Shown here: in pieces, positions 53,813-63,308 of the stretch
Numbering within the stretch: the stretch's first letter is position 1
How the letters are laid out: every line of letters starts with the position of its first letter
NCBI RefSeq assembly: GCF_040567655.1
Contig: NZ_JBEXAC010000004.1
Coordinates: 124,001-188,000, forward strand
Reading direction: 5' to 3'
DNA length: 64,000 bases
From: Chitinophaga sp. H8
Lineage (GTDB): Bacteria > Bacteroidota > Bacteroidia > Chitinophagales > Chitinophagaceae
Notes under the pieces: generated by a model
The model's database searches: none
What the model was told of the DNA's origin: nothing
What the model saw: only the letters and a program-made list of their open reading frames with translations
Made by a program: the position numbers and the translations under genes

Positions 53813-54460
53813 TTAACAGGGAATAAAGTTTACCAGTCGTTCCAATTTCCCTTCTCTGAAAAATAATAAAATTGAACTATCACTGTCCTTATTCGCCGTA
53901 TCCCGCAGTTTTATTTCTTCGGGGGTACCTTCGTACTCAGCCTGTTTTACCGCGTGGGGAAACAGGCGTATAATATCTGCAAGGGTGGTATGTCTGTTTA
54001 GGGTAACTCCCTTGTAGGTAATAAAGTTGTTCCCCGTAAAAAATATTTCACCCAGCAGTATGGAGTCTTTAAATATTTCGAATGTGGAGCCGTCTTTAAA
54101 TAAATACTGGAAATCTTCTTCAAAACCGGCGGCACAGATATCATTATAGTTGGGGGTGATAATACTATCCGGCTTGCCCCATAATGCTTCAAATTGCCGG
54201 AGATTGGTGTTCAAATGTAATTTATTATTTAATAAAGCGTGTTCAATCTGAAACACCTCAATACTATCCCAGGGTATATTTTGCCGGTATTCCGGTTGTT
54301 TGGCCCAATCATCCTCTACGATATCTATTACTGCAGGTGTATTATCTCCTGCCGATGCCCTGACTACAAAATGTTCCTGGTCCTCATTTCCTCCGTTACG
54401 TTGCTGGCAGGCACTCATACCCACCATTAGTATGCAAAATGCAATAGCGCTTAGCTTCAT
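53813..54460 (-). CDS. Hypothetical lipoprotein
   Basis: The 215-residue protein has a lipoprotein-like signal (ILMVGMSAC, Cys18) and a soluble domain of unknown family. Recognisable segments are LRQFEALWGKPDSIITP, FQYLFKDGSTFEIFKDSILL and TLADIIRLFPHAVKQAEYEG. The first and last together recall a repeated SmpA/BamE-like fold in which a short threshold-type strand-helix motif occurs twice. It lies directly upstream of the TPM protein gene on the same strand (9 nt), so the two are probably co-expressed and act at the envelope. Confidence 0.65.
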   Translation of the reverse strand: MKLSAIAFCILMVGMSACQQRNGGNEDQEHFVVRASAGDNTPAVIDIVEDDWAKQPEYRQNIPWDSIEVFQIEHALLNNKLHLNTNLRQFEALWGKPDSIITPNYNDICAAGFEEDFQYLFKDGSTFEIFKDSILLGEIFFTGNNFITYKGVTLNRHTTLADIIRLFPHAVKQAEYEGTPEEIKLRDTANKDSDSSILLFFREGKLERLVNFIPC

Positions 54461-54590
54461 TAACCCCTTTGATTTATAATGCTGATTCCGTTGTTATTCG
54501 TACAGCCAGTCCATGTTATAGAAAATGGCAGGTGCTAATTTATATAAAAAGTCGGGGAGTTTAATCAGGGCTTTTTGAAAAAAGTGTATC

Positions 54591-54622
54591 GCTGCCTGTG
54601 GCTAAAAAACAGGCAGCCTTTT
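54591..54622 (+). terminator. Orphan terminator-like hairpin
   Basis: The stem GCTGCCTG with CAGGCAGC encloses an 11-nt loop and is followed by CTTTTT on the plus strand. No plus-strand gene ends nearby, so it may finish a small RNA or act before yihY. The rest of 54461-54733 shows nothing I can support. Confidence 0.55.
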
Positions 54623-54733
54623 TGGCTGTTTATTGAAATATGCTTTCCTTTATCTGTGGTGCGCATTTTGCAGGTCATATTATAAGGAAGCTTACTGCCA
54701 GGAATACTGGCTGGCTATGAACAGGTTAAAACG

Positions 54734-55648
54734 ATGAGAACAGTTACTTTCCGGCAATTATTTATCCGTTTATTTAAAGACTCTTTCCAGGAGTTTACCA
54801 AAAATGATCCGCTGCGGCAGGCCGGAGCTACGGCTTTCTTTACCACTTTTGCGCTACCCGCCATATTAATCATCATTATCCAGCTACTGGGGTTGATTGT
54901 TGATCCCAAACAATTGAGTATACAGCTCTTCCACAATATTTCCGGTATTATAGGCAAGGAAACCACGGTACAGCTGGTAGAAACCCTGAGAGCACTGAGA
55001 AAGGTATCGCAGAACTGGGCCATTACCATAGGAGGTTTTGTGTTTTTGCTGTTTGTTGCCACCACCCTTTTCAGGGTGATTAAAAGTTCACTTAATCAGA
55101 TCTGGAAAGTGCGGGTAGTAAAAAAGCAGCGTTTTGCAGCCATAGCCCGATCGCGGTTCAAGGCTGTCATGATCATATTTTCCGCAGGTGTGCTTTTTAT
55201 CATTGGTATCCTGGCGGAAGGTGCTCAGGCTTTCCTCGGTAATTATATCCGCAATGTATTACCTTTTCTGGCTGTTTATTTCAACACCTCTTTAAACTAT
55301 CTTATTTCCGTCATTACTGTAACGGCCTGGTTTGCGCTGGTATTCCGTTTTTTGCCAGATGGCAGGCCCACCTGGAAAATCGGCATTACAGGTGCCTTTG
55401 TCACCAGTATCCTTTTCAACATTGGCAAGTTCATTCTGGGATGGCTACTTACCTATAGCAATATCAACACCATTTATGGCGCTTCTGCTTCTACCGTATT
55501 ATTACTACTGTTTGTATTCTACACCTCTATGATCTTTTACTTTGGAGCAGCCTTTACCAAAGTATGGGCAATATACAAGCAGGAGCCTATTAAGCCTTTA
55601 CCACATGCCATCCACTACCAGATCATGGAAGTGGATCATGAGTCATAG
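54734..55648 (+). CDS. YihY/BrkB family inner-membrane protein
   Basis: The 304-residue protein has six predicted helices. Family signatures are FQEFTKNDPLRQAGATAFFT near the start (the conserved A-x-x-A-x-x-F-F pattern), then RVIKSSLNQIWKVR, and in the last third GRPTWKIGITGAFVTSILFN and NTIYGASASTVLLLLFVFYT. Function is unknown; older names (ribonuclease BN) are not supported. It is monocistronic and ends 3 nt before the convergent secreted protein gene at 55652. Confidence 0.9.
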   Translation: MRTVTFRQLFIRLFKDSFQEFTKNDPLRQAGATAFFTTFALPAILIIIIQLLGLIVDPKQLSIQLFHNISGIIGKETTVQLVETLRALRKVSQNWAITIGGFVFLLFVATTLFRVIKSSLNQIWKVRVVKKQRFAAIARSRFKAVMIIFSAGVLFIIGILAEGAQAFLGNYIRNVLPFLAVYFNTSLNYLISVITVTAWFALVFRFLPDGRPTWKIGITGAFVTSILFNIGKFILGWLLTYSNINTIYGASASTVLLLLFVFYTSMIFYFGAAFTKVWAIYKQEPIKPLPHAIHYQIMEVDHES

Positions 55649-55651
55649 GTA

Positions 55652-56059
55652 TTATTTTGCCTCCACCAATTTTTTTATTTCAGCTTTACAGGCTTCGATG
55701 TTTTCCCAGATAATCTTGTCTTCACAAAGGACACCTTTGTATTTGAGGGAGATCTTTCCTTTGCGGAGTGTGATTAAATAATATTCGTCTGCCGCAGGAG
55801 AGTTTTCCCAGGTGATCTTTCCGCCTCCTTCAATACCTTCCGCCATTTTATCTTCAATAACCGCTTTTATTTTTTTATACAGGCTATCCGGAAAGTCAAA
55901 AGACACGTCTGTTTTAACCTGGCAGGTATCGGTAAAGGCATATTCACTTCCGGCAGCGGTATTATGCGGGATATTATCGGCATGTGATAAGGGAGCAGTA
56001 AACAGGGAAATACTGGTGGCCAGTACAGCCAACAACAGCAAATTAAGGGATGTTTTCAT
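55652..56059 (-). CDS. Hypothetical secreted protein, 135 residues
   Basis: No family is recognised. A signal peptide (about 1-27, LLLLAVLATSISLFTAPLSHA) precedes a small domain with FDFPDSLYKKIKAVIEDKMA, GGKITWENSPAADEYYLITL and KISLKYKGVLCEDKIIWENI. It has two Cys in the mature part (about 46 and 112) and a third at 125, so a disulfide is possible. It is expected in the periplasm and is monocistronic. Confidence 0.65.
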   Translation of the reverse strand: MKTSLNLLLLAVLATSISLFTAPLSHADNIPHNTAAGSEYAFTDTCQVKTDVSFDFPDSLYKKIKAVIEDKMAEGIEGGGKITWENSPAADEYYLITLRKGKISLKYKGVLCEDKIIWENIEACKAEIKKLVEAK

Positions 56060-56169
56060 GGTAAAAAGGATTTAAATAATGGTAGCGAACGTGGAACAAG
56101 TGAACTTATTATTAAAATACCATATTTACCTGACAAAAACAACTATTTCTTTTGGGTGAATCCCCCTGG

Positions 56170-57000
56170 CTACTGGTATTTAGCAGCCAGGTTATACAGG
56201 ATTTTTTTATCCGCTTCGGTGAACAGGGTAGTGCTATCCTGCGGAATAAAATGACGTTTAAAGGCCAGCTTAGCAGCGGTAGTGTCTTTCAGGTCATATC
56301 CCACGATACGCAATGCCTGCAAAGTATTGAAGGGTTCCGGCAATACGACCCCGGTAGTATCTCCATACCACATTCCAAAGCCTTTTTCAGCCAATTGCTG
56401 CCAGGGAAAATACGCGCTGGGATCTACTTTTCTGCCAGGCGCAATATCACCATGTCCTATAAAATTGGCTGCCGGAATATTGTACCGGTGCTGCAGCGTA
56501 TCCAGCAGTAGGGTGAGGCTGCTGATTTGCTGTGACGCAAAAGGTTCGGAGCCGTTATTATCCAGTTCGATGCCAATGGAGGAAGAATTGATATCGGTGA
56601 GGTTGCCCCATTTAGCAGCCCCACCATGCCAGGCACGGAGATAGTCATTCAGCATATGATGAATGGTACCATCCCTGCAGATGACATAGTGCGCGCTTAC
56701 CTGTGTACGTACCAGGGTAAACGTTTTAAGGGTTTGCTCACAGGAGTTTTGTGCAGTATGATGGATGATCACAAAATTAGGTTTGCGGAGGTTAAAATTC
56801 ACCGTACCTACCCAATAAGGATTTAAGGGCACACCATTACCATTCACCGCATCCGGCTGCTGCCGTAAAGATCCGGCGTAGGCCTTTACCTGTTGTTTGT
56901 ATGATTTATTAGTGGCCGCATAAGGATTTCCGGCGCAACCGTACAATACAACGCCCAGCAGCAATACTACCGCCAGGCGCCCATAAATATATTTTGCCAT
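56170..57000 (-). CDS. N-acetylmuramoyl-L-alanine amidase lipoprotein
   Basis: Amidase_2-type peptidoglycan amidase that cleaves between MurNAc and the peptide stem. I chose the ATG at 57000 because it places a lipobox (VVLYGC) about 22 residues in; in-frame starts at 57012 and 57027 are possible. The catalytic domain shows PNFVIIHHTAQNSCEQTLKT, with the first zinc His. AWHGGAAKWGNLTDINSSSI is the typical Amidase_2 middle, and FIGHGDIAPGRKVDPSAYFP holds the second His and the Asp. As an outer-membrane lipoprotein it likely acts in peptidoglycan turnover or recycling. No operon partner is obvious. Confidence 0.9.
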   Translation of the reverse strand: MAKYIYGRLAVVLLLGVVLYGCAGNPYAATNKSYKQQVKAYAGSLRQQPDAVNGNGVPLNPYWVGTVNFNLRKPNFVIIHHTAQNSCEQTLKTFTLVRTQVSAHYVICRDGTIHHMLNDYLRAWHGGAAKWGNLTDINSSSIGIELDNNGSEPFASQQISSLTLLLDTLQHRYNIPAANFIGHGDIAPGRKVDPSAYFPWQQLAEKGFGMWYGDTTGVVLPEPFNTLQALRIVGYDLKDTTAAKLAFKRHFIPQDSTTLFTEADKKILYNLAAKYQ

Positions 57001-57073
57001 GTTGATATGCATTTTACTATTAACCAATGAAACAGGTGCAGGGGCAAATAGCAGTAGTGTACTAAAAGTACGC

Positions 57074-57676
57074 TTATTTCGCCTCTTTCAGGATCATATC
57101 AATAGTGATGGCACCTGCCACTATTGCCATCTTATTAATATCCTCCGGGCATTCTTTGGCAATGGTAACCCGGTATTTATCCGCAGTTGTAAATGTTTCC
57201 TGCAAAACACCTGCCCATTTTTTATTAATAGCCCCCAACTGCCTTTCATTACCATCCGTAATGTTGAAGTTCCATGCTTTCCAGTCGCCCTGTATTTTGG
57301 CCAGCACCACATTGTTGGTATCCACAATATGGAATAAGGGTTTCAACATTTTAAACTTTTGCTGGATGCCTCCCACTTCCTGTCCGCTACTATTACGTAT
57401 GACAATTTTGGACATCCAGAAAGTCCATCCTCTTTGAATGGTAGCCACTACCTGCTCATCCATATTGACGATGTTGAGTGTAAAAGGGAACATCGCCTTA
57501 CTGAGAAACAAACGGAATACTTTGTGCCAGAAAGGAACCACCTGGGTAATGTTACCTATCTGGATACCTTGCTGATCAAATACCTTATAATTGTTGGAAA
57601 ATTTGAGCAGTCCTACTTTTTCGTCTATAAAGTAGTCATCACATTTAAAGAAAGCGGGTAAACTGTTATGTTGCAT
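57074..57676 (-). CDS. LURP-one/phospholipid scramblase-like protein
   Basis: I chose the ATG at 57676 (MQHNSLPAFFKCDDYFIDEK), since the longer frame would cross the terminator at 57722-57751. The 200-residue product is made of repeating beta strands of the tubby-like LURP-one fold: NNYKVFDQQGIQIGNITQVV, TLNIVNMDEQVVATIQRGWT and FNITDGNERQLGAINKKWAG. A C-terminal hydrophobic helix (KMAIVAGAITIDMILKE) fits the scramblase-like architecture, where it packs inside the barrel or in the membrane. Function in bacteria is unknown. Confidence 0.8.
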   Translation of the reverse strand: MQHNSLPAFFKCDDYFIDEKVGLLKFSNNYKVFDQQGIQIGNITQVVPFWHKVFRLFLSKAMFPFTLNIVNMDEQVVATIQRGWTFWMSKIVIRNSSGQEVGGIQQKFKMLKPLFHIVDTNNVVLAKIQGDWKAWNFNITDGNERQLGAINKKWAGVLQETFTTADKYRVTIAKECPEDINKMAIVAGAITIDMILKEAK

Positions 57677-57721
57677 ACGCACGAAGATATAAGTATTTTT
57701 TCTGCTAAGATAATGGGGAAT

Positions 57722-57751
57722 AAAAAATCCCTGGCTGTAGCAGCCAGGGAT
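57722..57751 (-). terminator. Terminator of the GH92 gene
   Basis: An 11-bp perfect stem, ATCCCTGGCTG with CAGCCAGGGAT, has a 3-nt loop and TTTTTT on the minus strand. It lies 49 nt past the GH92 stop. Confidence 0.9.
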
Positions 57752-57799
57752 CATCACAGATGCTCCGGAGCCAGGTAGCTGTCTCCCCCTTTATCTTTC

Positions 57800-60088
57800 C
57801 TACTGTTTTTCGTTTGAAAAGGAATAAGGCGCCTCACTATCCTTTGTGCCTCTTTGTTTATTGGGCATATCCTGCATGTCAAAATTAATCACGGCGCCTT
57901 TCATGAGGTCCTGGTGATCGATCCAGTTATTAGTATATACCTTACCGTTAAGCTGCATACTTTTGATATATTTATTAGCCTCACTGTTTTGTGGTGCGTT
58001 AATGACCACTTGCCTGCCATTTTCCAGTTTAAGGGTGGCTTTCTTAAACAATGGTGCCCCCACTACATACTGTTGGGTACCAGGGCATACCGGGTAAAAG
58101 CCCAACGCACTGAATACGTACCAAGCGCTGGTTTGGCCGTTATCTTCATCGCCGCAATACCCGTCAGGATGTGGTGTATACAAGCGGTTCATCACTTCAC
58201 GGATCCAGTATTGGCTTTTCCAGGGCACCCCAGCGTAGTTGTACAGGTAAAGCATATGCTGAATGGGTTGGTTACCATGTGCATACTGGCCCATATTCAT
58301 GATCTGCATTTCCCTTATTTCATGGATTACGCTGCCATAATAGCTATCATCGAATACAGGCGGCATATTAAATACAGAGTCCAGCATACTTACAAATGTT
58401 TCCTTGCCACCCATCAGGTCCATTAAGCCTTTGATATCATGAAAAACGGACCAGGTATAATGCCAGCTGTTACCTTCGGTAAAAGCGTCCCCCCATTTAA
58501 ATGGGTTGAAGGGCGTCTGAAACTTACCATCCTTATTACGGCCACGCATCAACTTAGATTCCGGGTCAAATACATTGCGGTAGTTCTGGCTCCTTCTGGC
58601 AAATTTTTCTATTTCAGCTTTAGGTCGCTTTAACGATTTAGCTAACTGATAAATAGTAAAATCATCATAGGCATATTCCAGTGTACGGGCTGTATTTTCA
58701 TTTACATCTACGTCATAGGGAACATAGCCCAGTTCATTATAATACTTTACACCTTTACGGCCCACAGAGCTTACCGGCCCTTCATGTTCCGTATTCTTTA
58801 AAATAGCTTCATAGAGTGTATTAATATCATAACCGGTGCCCCCTTTCAGGTAAGCATCTGCGATGATTGAAGCAGAATTGGAACCTATCATACAATCGCG
58901 GTGACCAGGACTAGCCCATTCCGGCAACCAGCCACTTTCCTTATAAGCATTTACCAGTCCTTCCTGTATGTGTGCATTCAATGTAGGATACATGATATTC
59001 AGGAAAGGGAATGCAGCGCGGAAAGTGTCCCAGAAACCATTGTCGGTAAACATATAACCGGGTAATACCTGACCGTTGTAAGGGCTGTAGTGCACGACTT
59101 GCCCTTTAGGGTTCATTTCATAGAACTTGCGGGGGAACAGCATCGCACGATACAGGCAGGAATAAAAAGTGCGCACCTGTTCAATAGTACCACCCTCTAC
59201 CAATACGCGGCCCAACTCTTCATTCCAGGCGGCTTTTGCTTTTTGTTTTACTACTTCGAAGTTGTCTTTTCCTATTTCCTGCTGCAGGTTTAATTCGGCC
59301 TGTTCCGGGCTGATAAAAGAGGAGGCTACTTTTACCTGTACCTGCTCTCCTTTACGGGTAGCAAAGCCTATCACAGCTCCTACGTGATTGCCTGTAACAT
59401 CCAGCGTACCTTCTTTTAACGCTTTATTATTCCAGGTAGCCTGGTAAGTGAAAGGTTTATCAAAATACAGTACAAAATAGTTCTTAAAGTTTTTCGGTAC
59501 CCCTCCGCTATTTTTGGTAGTATACCCTACGATCTTACCTTGCTCTGGTATGATCTTTATGGAAGAGCCTTTGTCAAACGCATCTACCAGGATATATGCC
59601 TTTTCCGTTTGAGGAAAAGTAAACCGGAAACGGGCGGCCCTTTCTGTAGGCGTGATCTCTGTGGTCACATCATGATCTGCCAGGTATACACTGTAATAAT
59701 ACGGTTTGGCAATTTCAGATTTATGGGAAAACCAGCTGGCACGGCTATCTTCATCAATTTTTACGGTGCCGGTAAGCGGCATGATTGCAAATTGTCCGTA
59801 GTCATTGATCCAGGGGCTGGGCTGGTGCGTTTGTTTAAAGCCCCTGATTTTATCCGCATCATAGGTATACGCCCATCCATCTCCCATTTTCCCGGTTTGT
59901 GGCATCCAGAAATTCATTCCCCAGGGGCAAGCCACTGCCGGATAGGTATTACCGTTGGACAGGCTGGGTTTGGAGGCAGTACCCATCAGTGGATTGATCC
60001 ACTCTACCGGGTCGGTGACTTTCTCCACAATTTGTGCCTGGACAATACTGGTTCCCATTACCAGTAAAGCCGTTATCGTTTTTCTCAT
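57800..60088 (-). CDS. GH92 exo-alpha-mannosidase
   Basis: Calcium-dependent inverting alpha-mannosidase, 762 residues with a signal peptide (1-19). The N-terminal beta-sandwich has VEWINPLMGTASKPSLSNGN, and the (alpha/alpha)6 barrel follows. The general acid is expected in FTEGNSWHYTW (Glu538) and the base in CGDEDNGQTSAWYVFSALGF (Asp647/Asp649). His589-Glu590 lies where alpha-1,2-specific GH92 enzymes carry a His-Glu pair, as I remember from the BT3990 work, with a constant offset of five residues. The motif usually written GNEPSHH reads GNQPIQH here (Gln607). It is monocistronic with its own promoter and terminator and is not in a PUL. Confidence 0.95.
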   Translation of the reverse strand: MRKTITALLVMGTSIVQAQIVEKVTDPVEWINPLMGTASKPSLSNGNTYPAVACPWGMNFWMPQTGKMGDGWAYTYDADKIRGFKQTHQPSPWINDYGQFAIMPLTGTVKIDEDSRASWFSHKSEIAKPYYYSVYLADHDVTTEITPTERAARFRFTFPQTEKAYILVDAFDKGSSIKIIPEQGKIVGYTTKNSGGVPKNFKNYFVLYFDKPFTYQATWNNKALKEGTLDVTGNHVGAVIGFATRKGEQVQVKVASSFISPEQAELNLQQEIGKDNFEVVKQKAKAAWNEELGRVLVEGGTIEQVRTFYSCLYRAMLFPRKFYEMNPKGQVVHYSPYNGQVLPGYMFTDNGFWDTFRAAFPFLNIMYPTLNAHIQEGLVNAYKESGWLPEWASPGHRDCMIGSNSASIIADAYLKGGTGYDINTLYEAILKNTEHEGPVSSVGRKGVKYYNELGYVPYDVDVNENTARTLEYAYDDFTIYQLAKSLKRPKAEIEKFARRSQNYRNVFDPESKLMRGRNKDGKFQTPFNPFKWGDAFTEGNSWHYTWSVFHDIKGLMDLMGGKETFVSMLDSVFNMPPVFDDSYYGSVIHEIREMQIMNMGQYAHGNQPIQHMLYLYNYAGVPWKSQYWIREVMNRLYTPHPDGYCGDEDNGQTSAWYVFSALGFYPVCPGTQQYVVGAPLFKKATLKLENGRQVVINAPQNSEANKYIKSMQLNGKVYTNNWIDHQDLMKGAVINFDMQDMPNKQRGTKDSEAPYSFSNEKQ

Positions 60089-60130
60089 AGCTTAATAATA
60101 TCTCATTAAAACAACTAACAATACAAGTCC

Positions 60131-60161
60131 CTAAAATACAATATTGACAGGATGCAGCAAT
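60131..60161 (-). promoter_or_regulatory. Promoter of the GH92 gene
   Basis: On the minus strand ATTG (60158-60161), a 19-nt spacer and TATTTTAG (60131-60138) differ from TTTG-N19-TAnnTTTG by one base in each box. The -7 box is 43 nt before the start codon. Confidence 0.6.
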
Positions 60162-60311
60162 TAAAATTTGTCCTTTACGGGCCTGGCTTGCTGGCGGCAG
60201 GATACAATCATTAAGAAAAATTAACATTTTATGGTTATGAAAAGTGCCTGATAAAGGATAGATTTACAGCTTTTGCTTTTGGACCTACAGCCAACGTAAC
60301 ACTGTTTTGAC

Positions 60312-61187
60312 TTGACATTGATATTGTATTATTTAGTTTTACCGGTTATCTACCTGATATCCCTGCTGCCTTTCCGCGTGCTTTACCTGCTCTCTGATGG
60401 CGTTTATGTGCTATTATACCATGTAATAGGGTACCGTAAAAAGGTAGTACTTGATAACTTACGCAACTCATTTCCTGAAAAAAGTGAACAGGAAATCCGG
60501 CAAATCTGCCGGGAATTTTATCATTATTTCTGTGATTTGTTCCTGGAAACTTTTAAAACGCTGACAATCAGCAAAGAAAAGATGCTGCGGCATTGCAGCT
60601 TCCATCCGGATACAGTTGCCCTTTTTGAGCAAATGGCAGCAGCAAAGAAAAGTGTAATCCTGGTAATGGGCCATAAAGGGAATTGGGAATGGGCAGGAAA
60701 TACCTTCAGCATAGTTTGCCCGCAACAGCTGTATGTGATTTATCATCCGCTGGCCAACAAACACTTTAACGGGCTGATGTATAAAATGCGTACCCGTTTC
60801 GGCACTAAGTTAATTGCCATGCAGGATACCTTCCGCGACATGGTATCCAACCGGAAAGAAGTCAACGCCACTGCATTTATTGCCGACCAGGCCCCCAATC
60901 CTAAAAGCGCGCAGTGGCTCACCTTTATGCACCAGGATACGCCTGTATTTACCGGCACAGAACGGATTGCACAGAAAATGAACTACCCGGTAGTATACGT
61001 TTCTGTAGTACGTGTCAAAAGGGGATATTATACGGTGTATGCTGAAGTGTTAATTGGCGAACCGGCCTCCACTGCAAATGGGGAAATAACAACCTCCCAT
61101 ACACGAAAACTGGAAAAAGATATTCATGCGCAGCCTGCTACCTGGTTATGGACGCACCGGCGCTGGAAACATAAAAGAGAGCTGTAA
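60312..61187 (+). CDS. Lysophospholipid/lipid A acyltransferase-like protein
   Basis: The 291-residue protein is of the LpxL/HtrB (LABLAT-like) family. It has an N-terminal membrane helix and the HX4E catalytic motif His121-Lys-Gly-Asn-Trp-Glu126. FIADQAPNP and FTGTERIAQKMNYPVVYVSV match later conserved blocks. The end, QPATWLWTHRRWKHKREL, is the family-typical tail. No ATG is available: the frame opens after a TAA at 60297-60299 and offers only TTG codons (60312, 60318, 60324), so a TTG start is required. It probably adds a secondary acyl chain to lipid A or an ornithine-type lipid. A fatty acid desaturase gene follows by 34 nt. Confidence 0.87.
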   Translation: MTLILYYLVLPVIYLISLLPFRVLYLLSDGVYVLLYHVIGYRKKVVLDNLRNSFPEKSEQEIRQICREFYHYFCDLFLETFKTLTISKEKMLRHCSFHPDTVALFEQMAAAKKSVILVMGHKGNWEWAGNTFSIVCPQQLYVIYHPLANKHFNGLMYKMRTRFGTKLIAMQDTFRDMVSNRKEVNATAFIADQAPNPKSAQWLTFMHQDTPVFTGTERIAQKMNYPVVYVSVVRVKRGYYTVYAEVLIGEPASTANGEITTSHTRKLEKDIHAQPATWLWTHRRWKHKREL

Positions 61188-61221
61188 GTATACACCATTA
61201 AAATAATCTGAAAAGTATTTT

Positions 61222-62229
61222 ATGCTGGAAGGGAAAGACCTGATATTGGCTACAAAGCCTTATGCAAGTGAATTTAGAGGAAAAAGCTGGTTATACACTT
61301 TATCAACGCTTTGCTTTTTGCTGTTGGCGTTAACAGCTACTTTGCTGGCGCCCTATCTTCTCCTGAAGATTGCAGCCAGCATTTTATCTGGCCTGCTGAT
61401 TGTCCGCATGTTTGTGATCTATCATGACCATCAGCACCATGCCATTCTGTACAAATCCAAGCTGGCTGATGTGATCATGGCCATTTTCGGTATTTATGTG
61501 CTGGCACCCACCAGCATCTGGAAACGCTCCCATGATTACCACCACAAGCACAATTCCAAATTATTCAGTGCCAGTATAGGCTCCTATCCGATTGTAACCA
61601 GGAAAAAATTCCTGTCTATGAGCAAAGCGGAAAAACGGAGCTATCTGTTTACCCGGCATCCGCTCACCATTCTGTGGGGCTATTTATCCATGTTCCTGGT
61701 AGGGATGTGTATTAATTCTTTTCTGAGCAGCCCACGTAAGCATATGGACTCTCTGCTGGCCATTATTATCCATCTTACTGCCAGCATAGCTGTTTACTGG
61801 TTACTGGGATGGCAAAGCTGGTTACTGTTTATCTTCATTCCCTTTTTTATCGCCTGTAGTATTGGCGCTTACCTGTTTTATGCCCAGCATAATTTTCCGG
61901 GGGTAACTTTCAGTGACAATGAAAGCTGGAGCTATGACAAAGCCGCCATGCTTTCATCCAGTTATATGGTCATGCCTCCCCTGATGGCCTGGTTTACCGC
62001 CAATATCGGCCACCATCATATCCACCACCTCAATGCCCGTATACCTTTTTACCGCCTGCCGGAAGTCATGCAAGGTATTCCGGCCCTGCAAAACGCTAAA
62101 ACCACTTCCCTGAAACCCAAAGATATCTGGGCATGTTTTCAGCTGAAAGTATGGGACCCGGAAATGAATCAGATGGTAGGCATTAAATCTAAAAAGCTGC
62201 GTGCCTTGAGCTATGAGCTACGAGCTTAA
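61222..62229 (+). CDS. Fatty acid desaturase
   Basis: Membrane di-iron desaturase of 335 residues. The three His boxes are complete: IYHDHQHH (His68, 70, 72, 73), RSHDYHHKHN (His104, 107, 108) and GHHHIHHLN near 260. Four or more membrane helices lie between them. It introduces a double bond in an acyl chain, with electrons from an unlinked ferredoxin or cytochrome. The gene lies 34 nt after an LpxL-like acyltransferase in the same direction, suggesting combined action on envelope lipids. The C-terminal residues after KSKK repeat a weak RALSYELRA pattern, and the following ATGAGCTACGAGCTTAAG-like bases are non-coding. Confidence 0.92.
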   Translation: MLEGKDLILATKPYASEFRGKSWLYTLSTLCFLLLALTATLLAPYLLLKIAASILSGLLIVRMFVIYHDHQHHAILYKSKLADVIMAIFGIYVLAPTSIWKRSHDYHHKHNSKLFSASIGSYPIVTRKKFLSMSKAEKRSYLFTRHPLTILWGYLSMFLVGMCINSFLSSPRKHMDSLLAIIIHLTASIAVYWLLGWQSWLLFIFIPFFIACSIGAYLFYAQHNFPGVTFSDNESWSYDKAAMLSSSYMVMPPLMAWFTANIGHHHIHHLNARIPFYRLPEVMQGIPALQNAKTTSLKPKDIWACFQLKVWDPEMNQMVGIKSKKLRALSYELRA

Positions 62230-62282
62230 GGCAGGGAGTGGGTTAAAAGAGCTTTCAGCTAAAGGCTAACAGCTATTTTATG

Positions 62283-63179
62283 CTACCGGTGTAATTCATA
62301 AGTATTAGCAGGTAATGATTCCGCCAGGTATCTCCGGTCCATTTCCGAAAGCGGGGGCATTTGAGCGGTAGCCAATGCATCTTCCAGTTGCGGCATGGTA
62401 CGGATACCTACTACCGCAGAAGTAACGGCCGGATGCTGTAATACAAACTGTAAAGCAGTACGGGCAGGGTGTCCCGCCGGTCCGGCGATTTTCCGTAGTG
62501 CCGCCGCCGCATAGCGGACTTCTTTCTCCGAGTAATTCAAATAAGGTACCGCCGGCTTATCCACCAGCAATCCACCAGCCACGCCTCCCCTTACCAGTAC
62601 CCCAATACCATGTTCCTTCAGCAGGGGCAGGCAGCTTTCTTCGGGACGGCGGTCCAGCAGGCTATACTGCATCATTACACTAACAATATTGGAACGGCTG
62701 ATATACTCCCGTATTACATTAGGACGGATAGAAGAAATCCCATAGTACCGGATCTTACCTTGCTGTTTCAGCAATTCAAAAGCGGAGATGGTTTCATCAA
62801 TCGGATCATCCATTGTTCCTCCATGGAGCTGGTACAGATCGATATAATCGGTTTGCAGCCGGCGCAGGCTGCCTTCCACGCAGGATAAAATGTATTCCTT
62901 ACGGGGGTTCCAGTCCCAGCCACTACCATCTTTCCGCCACTGGTTGCCAGCTTTGGTAGCGATAATTACCTGTGCCCGCTTACCCTGGAAGGCTTTTCCC
63001 AGCAGTTCCTCATTTGCCCCTTTCCCATACAGGTCGGCGGTATCAAAGAAATTAATCCCCCTATCCAGTGCTTCGAGCAACAAACGGGTATCTTCCACCG
63101 GAGTACCGGTAAGGGACATTCCCCCAAAGCTGATTTCACTAATTTTCAGGGTAGATTTACCTAATACACGATAGTTCAT
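62283..63179 (-). CDS. Aldo/keto reductase
   Basis: NADPH-dependent aldo/keto reductase of 298 residues with a TIM barrel. The catalytic tetrad is Asp46, Tyr51, Lys76 and His119 (FFDTADLYG, IATKAG, DLYQLHGG), all present. VLQHPAVTSAVVGIRTMPQL in the C-terminal part is the typical cofactor-binding region. It resembles the YdjG/L-glyceraldehyde-type bacterial AKRs. It is convergent with the desaturase gene and shares its upstream region with the S41-type gene at 63401. Substrate unknown. Confidence 0.93.
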   Translation of the reverse strand: MNYRVLGKSTLKISEISFGGMSLTGTPVEDTRLLLEALDRGINFFDTADLYGKGANEELLGKAFQGKRAQVIIATKAGNQWRKDGSGWDWNPRKEYILSCVEGSLRRLQTDYIDLYQLHGGTMDDPIDETISAFELLKQQGKIRYYGISSIRPNVIREYISRSNIVSVMMQYSLLDRRPEESCLPLLKEHGIGVLVRGGVAGGLLVDKPAVPYLNYSEKEVRYAAAALRKIAGPAGHPARTALQFVLQHPAVTSAVVGIRTMPQLEDALATAQMPPLSEMDRRYLAESLPANTYELHR

Positions 63180-63308
63180 TATACATCATTTTAAGATCTT
63201 AAAGAGATGGTTATCAGGGGATGCAGCGCGTTTTGACTGCCACCCGCCAGTTAAAGGTACAAAGCCTCCGGCTATCCGGTTTATTTATCAGGATTGTTCC
63301 ATTTTACT

